Of a DNA stretch of 64,000 nt, positions 61,095-64,000 are shown in pieces. Made by a program: the position numbers and the translations under genes. Source of the stretch: Dyella_B humi (GTDB taxonomy: Bacteria; Pseudomonadota; Gammaproteobacteria; Xanthomonadales; Rhodanobacteraceae). How positions within the stretch are numbered: the first letter of the stretch is position 1; each line of letters begins with the position of its first letter. The notes below the pieces were generated by a model. It was given only the letters and a program-made list of their open reading frames with translations, made no database searches and was not told where the DNA came from. The stretch spans positions 2,046,001 through 2,110,000 of the forward strand of contig NZ_JADIKI010000023.1 of assembly GCF_044904605.1 (NCBI RefSeq), written 5' to 3'.

Positions 61095-62261
61095 ATGCGT
61101 CGGATCACAAGCGTGTTGGTGGCGGCTTTGTGCACGATGGCGGCGTCCGCGCCGGCGGCAGCGGACGGCAAGTATCAAGTGCGCAATCTCGGTTCGCTGG
61201 GTGGTACGTCCAGCGCAGGCATCAGCATCGATAATGTTGGTTTGGTGAGCGGGTTTTCCAACCTGGCCGGTAACCAGAGCATGCATGCAGCGCTCTGGTT
61301 GAACGGTTCGGCGTTCGACCTCGGCACGCTGGGCGGGCCCAATAGTGGGATTACCTGGCCAGTGAAAAATGACTATGGCGTGCTGGTGGGCATTGCCGAA
61401 ACGGCACAACTGGATCCGCTGGGCGAAAACTGGAGCTGTTCGGCGTTCTTCCCGACGGTCACCGGCCATATCTGTCGAGGATTTGTATGGCGGTGGGGGC
61501 ACATGCACGCCTTGCCCACACTGGGTGGCAACAATGGGTTTGCCACGGGTGCGAACAACTTCGGCTTGGCCGTCGGTTGGGCAGAAAACACCGTGCACGA
61601 CTCCACTTGCGACCCAACTTCCACACAAGTGCTGCAGTTCAAGCCGGTGGTGTGGGGGCCGGGTGAGGACGACATCCAGGCCTTGCCGCTGATTGGCAAC
61701 GACACATCCGGTGCGGCGACAGCCATCAACGACCATGGCCAGATAGTCGGCATTTCGGGCTTGTGCGATCAGGCGGTCGGGCGTTACTCGGCCATCCATG
61801 CGGTGCTGTGGCAAAACAACCATGCAACGGATCTGGGCAGTCTCGGTGTGCCGGCGTGGAATACGCCCATGGCCATCAACGAGCATGGCATGGTGGTTGG
61901 ATTCGCCAACGTGCTTGGCGGCGGAAGCGCGGGGAATTTCAACGCGCACGCTTTTATCTGGACTGCCGGCGGCGGTATGCGTGATCTGGGTACGCTCCCC
62001 GGCGATAGCATCAGTGAAGCGCTGGGCATCAATGACGAAGGCGTGATTGTCGGCGAGTCGTGCGGAGCCAACGGATGTCGCGCAGTGCTGTGGCGCCGCG
62101 ATGGCGGCATCGTCGATCTCAATACGTTGGTCGCGCCGGGATACACCGACCAACTGGTGTATGCGAATGACATCAATGACGCGGGTGCGATCACTGGGCA
62201 AGCGGTGAATGCGACGACAAATATTGCTTCGGCATTTCTAGCTTTGCCAGCTGGTCGCTAA
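61095..62261 (+). CDS. Exported HAF-repeat protein
   Basis: A 388-residue protein with a signal peptide (MRRITSVLVAALCTMAASAPAAA). The rest consists of six to seven HAF repeats, recognisable as DLGTLGG..S.A..IN..G.VVG......HA.LW (for example AFDLGTLGGPNSGI and MRDLGTLPGDSISEALGINDEGVIVG). Such repeats form a beta-propeller-like extracellular or periplasmic structure of unknown function. A good ribosome site (AAGGAGCATCCC) precedes the ATG. It is divergent from the second MocR gene. Confidence 0.9.
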   Translation: MRRITSVLVAALCTMAASAPAAADGKYQVRNLGSLGGTSSAGISIDNVGLVSGFSNLAGNQSMHAALWLNGSAFDLGTLGGPNSGITWPVKNDYGVLVGIAETAQLDPLGENWSCSAFFPTVTGHICRGFVWRWGHMHALPTLGGNNGFATGANNFGLAVGWAENTVHDSTCDPTSTQVLQFKPVVWGPGEDDIQALPLIGNDTSGAATAINDHGQIVGISGLCDQAVGRYSAIHAVLWQNNHATDLGSLGVPAWNTPMAINEHGMVVGFANVLGGGSAGNFNAHAFIWTAGGGMRDLGTLPGDSISEALGINDEGVIVGESCGANGCRAVLWRRDGGIVDLNTLVAPGYTDQLVYANDINDAGAITGQAVNATTNIASAFLALPAGR

Positions 62262-62679
62262 GAAGAGCTTACCTGCTGTCAAGGTTCTGCCTCACACCTC
62301 ACAAACGCATCGCAGATCGCTTTGTCATGGTCCTTTCCACAGAGGACCATGGCGAAGTGCTTGCTGCTGCGTGTGCTAAATCAAACCTCGAAGTCGAGTC
62401 GGTTTTCTTAGCGTCTTCATAACTTAATTTTCGCTCTGGTTTGAAGAAAGAAACACATAATCCATTGCTCAATATCCGGCTCTGTATTCACCAGCGCTAC
62501 GGTCGCCATTGCCAACATGGCGATGACCACTCAAGCGGCCATGGGAAGCACTTAGGAAGTGGATCTACGAAGAGGGGAAATCCACACCGTCCGAGCAAAA
62601 TTAGACGCACGAGCGGCAAGGAAATCTCCATGCTCCATCAAGTGTCCGTCAAATCCGTTTTGGCGCTAGGAGCTCCATC
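62262..62679. other. Intergenic region before the terpene synthase
   Basis: 418 bp without a convincing gene. It contains a perfect 9-bp inverted repeat at 62326-62351 (CATGGTCCT / AGGACCATG). The ribosome site GGAGCTCC of the terpene synthase lies at its right end. The composition is AT-richer than the genes to the left. Confidence 0.5.
62326..62351. repeat. 9-bp inverted repeat upstream of the terpene synthase
   Basis: CATGGTCCT and AGGACCATG are exact complements around an 8-base loop. With no T tract it is more likely an operator or RNA fold than a terminator. It lies 330 bp before the terpene synthase gene. Confidence 0.45.
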
Positions 62680-63690
62680 ATGAACTATCCCTTGCCTCAA
62701 CCATTACGCAGCATAGCGATTGCGCGCAATCGCCACACCGAGGCAGCACAGCGACATACACGACAGTGGACCATAAAGCAGGGCCTCGAACACTCGGAAC
62801 ATACGGCTCACCAACTCGACATCTATTTGCCGGGCACGTATGCGGGATATATGTGGCCGCAAGCGTCACGCAACGATCTGTTTATTCTTTCTGATCTGAC
62901 TGGATGGTTCAGCTGTCAGGACGACATTGCTGACGAAGATTTGAGTCAGGACCCGGTTGCCCTGGAGGCATCGCTGCACGAGGTATACCGCACAGCATTC
63001 GGTAGAGGTACAAAACCGGTCGGCGCACTCGGCGCAGGACTCGCGGATATCGTGCGACGCAGTGGCAAGCGAATGCCCGAACAGTGGAAACAACGTACTG
63101 CCGAACAATACGCCAGTTATCTGTTCCCTTGCGTGACTGCGGCCATACATCGTCTGCAGAAAACACAGCCAGGCGCTGAAGAATATGAAAGCATTTGGCG
63201 CAACGCCGGCGGCTTTCAGGTGTGTCATGAATTCACCTACTTCGAAAGGAACGTGCACTTGCCGTCCTTTCTTTACTACAGCGCCGCGTGGCAGGAGATT
63301 CGTCTCCTGAACCTGAATTTGCTGAAAGCCGTCAACGACCTGCTTTCTTTCAGCATCATGGAAAACCCTGATGAGGATATTTACAACCTGCTGACGCACC
63401 TGAGGCATAGCCGTGGGTATTCGCCGGACCGAGCGGCCTGTGAGGTTTCCAGGCGCCTTGAAGAATGGGCCGAGCGCTTCGAGCACGCCCAACTAGGATT
63501 GCCAAGGGCGTTGGACCAACTCAAATGCGACGATATCGTTCATGAACAAGCCTTGCGATGTGCCGAGGCATTCAAGCTGCAGTGGCACGGCAATATCGGA
63601 TGGCATCTGGAAGCCCCCCGTTATCGGGAGATTCGGTTCCAGCCACAGGAGGGTTCATTGAATGAAGTGCCGCCCCAATACTCAGACTAA
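62680..63690 (+). CDS. Class I terpene synthase
   Basis: A 336-residue cyclase of the bacterial class I type that ionises prenyl diphosphates. The aspartate-rich motif DDIAD is at 81-85 and the C-terminal RY pair at 314-315 (WHLEAPRYREIRF). The second metal motif is unusual: NDLLSFSIME at 219-228 has Asn219 and Ser223, but position 227 is Met and Glu is at 228, one residue later than the canonical NDxxSxxxE. The product, probably a sesquiterpene or diterpene, cannot be named. A GGAG ribosome site precedes the ATG. The gene overlaps the convergent partial gene at its end by nine bases. Confidence 0.85.
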   Translation: MNYPLPQPLRSIAIARNRHTEAAQRHTRQWTIKQGLEHSEHTAHQLDIYLPGTYAGYMWPQASRNDLFILSDLTGWFSCQDDIADEDLSQDPVALEASLHEVYRTAFGRGTKPVGALGAGLADIVRRSGKRMPEQWKQRTAEQYASYLFPCVTAAIHRLQKTQPGAEEYESIWRNAGGFQVCHEFTYFERNVHLPSFLYYSAAWQEIRLLNLNLLKAVNDLLSFSIMENPDEDIYNLLTHLRHSRGYSPDRAACEVSRRLEEWAERFEHAQLGLPRALDQLKCDDIVHEQALRCAEAFKLQWHGNIGWHLEAPRYREIRFQPQEGSLNEVPPQYSD

Positions 63691-64000
63691 GCCTTCGTAA
63701 TAGTTGTCTTTTATCTGCTGCTCAAAACGAATGTTGCACAAAAAAGCACTTAACGGGGTGATATTTCGATCCGTGGAGAGGTCTCGTGCAAGATTTAGGT
63801 GCTGCAATATCTTTTCGTAGCTGGCATCCATCACCTTTTTTGCCTGGCTAAAGATGCCTGCGCGACCAAAGTCGACGATGATTTTTTGTTTCTGCTCGTC
63901 CGATCTTTTTTTCTTAATCAAGGGGCAGTCGGCTAAAATCATTAGGAATGATTTTGGTCCCTCGTCCAAATCCGGTGCAAATCCTTTTTTCTCGAAATGA
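63682..64000 (-). CDS. Partial gene of unknown function, cut by the window edge
   Basis: The C-terminal 105 residues of a longer protein whose 5' part lies beyond the window; the frame stays open to the last base. The sequence (FGRAGIFSQAKKVMDASYEKILQHLNLARDL) is helical and Lys-rich, and codons are much AT-richer than those of most genes here, which suggests recent acquisition. I do not recognise the family. It converges on the terpene synthase gene with a nine-base overlap. Confidence 0.55.
   Translation of the reverse strand, partial: HFEKKGFAPDLDEGPKSFLMILADCPLIKKKRSDEQKQKIIVDFGRAGIFSQAKKVMDASYEKILQHLNLARDLSTDRNITPLSAFLCNIRFEQQIKDNYYEGLV

Noticed and set aside
62441..62683. An 80-residue open frame whose stop codon overlaps the terpene synthase start
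   Set aside because: It needs a TTG start without a ribosome site, is rich in His, Arg and Ser in a way typical of chance frames, and its codon use does not look coding.

Overview
The window looks like chromosomal DNA of a GC-rich gammaproteobacterium of the Xanthomonadales type (Rhodanobacteraceae such as Dyella, Luteibacter or Frateuria would fit). This is inferred from the mix of genes: a typical proteobacterial GroEL, GlnE, WaaA, an LpxL-type acyltransferase, TolC next to a Pcm-family methyltransferase, and ThiC behind a TPP riboswitch. No rRNA, tRNA, CRISPR array, phage or insertion-sequence transposase was recognised.

Layout. 0-6.5 kb: groEL with its terminator, a V4R-like sensor-type protein, a stand-alone MHYT membrane sensor, an LTA-synthase-like phosphoglycerol transferase and a 1-Cys peroxiredoxin. 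6.5-21.6 kb: a nearly complete sulfate assimilation island. It holds cysG, cysB, a fused ATP sulfurylase/APS kinase, cysH, cysI and cysJ, then an OprP-like porin and the sulfate ABC transporter sbp-cysT-cysW-cysA. Sulfate can be followed from the outer membrane to sulfide and to the siroheme cofactor of CysI. Two MetJ-box-like palindromes and one LysR-type palindrome lie in its control regions. 21.6-27.7 kb: a small peptidoglycan-binding protein, glnE, an ELM1-family protein, a nitroreductase, a YceI protein and a small zinc protein. 27.8-35.4 kb: envelope glycan genes (three glycosyltransferases, an O-antigen ligase, a polysaccharide deacetylase, an LpxL-type acyltransferase and waaA). 35.5-41.9 kb: tolC with a Pcm-family gene, a TetR regulator, the TPP riboswitch with thiC, and an SRPBCC/ArsR pair with two matching operators.

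42.3-47.3 kb is the most distinctive region and looks less GC-rich than its surroundings. It encodes an RppA-like type III polyketide synthase with the Cys138/His270/Asn303 triad, a translationally coupled aldo-keto reductase, an O-methyltransferase-family protein whose usual catalytic His is Leu, an NTF2/SnoaL-like protein and a secreted cysteine-containing protein. The enzyme set suggests a tetrahydroxynaphthalene-derived product; the reductase plus NTF2-fold pair invites comparison with fungal DHN-melanin chemistry, but that is a hypothesis. 47.4-55.4 kb: an AraC/DUF3224 pair, a LysR-controlled operon (MFS exporter, aldo-keto reductase, quinone-oxidoreductase-like enzyme), ppa and a MocR regulator. 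55.6-61 kb: a small membrane protein behind an attenuator-like hairpin, a 2OG-Fe(II) oxygenase, a prolyl oligopeptidase and a second MocR protein that lacks the PLP lysine. 61-64 kb: a HAF-repeat exported protein, a class I terpene synthase with a shifted NSE motif, and the 3' end of an AT-richer gene cut by the window edge.

Dispersed palindromic repeats (CT-rich hairpins, two of them in paired MITE-like elements, and a 121-bp element with perfect 28-bp inverted ends) sit between genes and in places form the last codons of genes.
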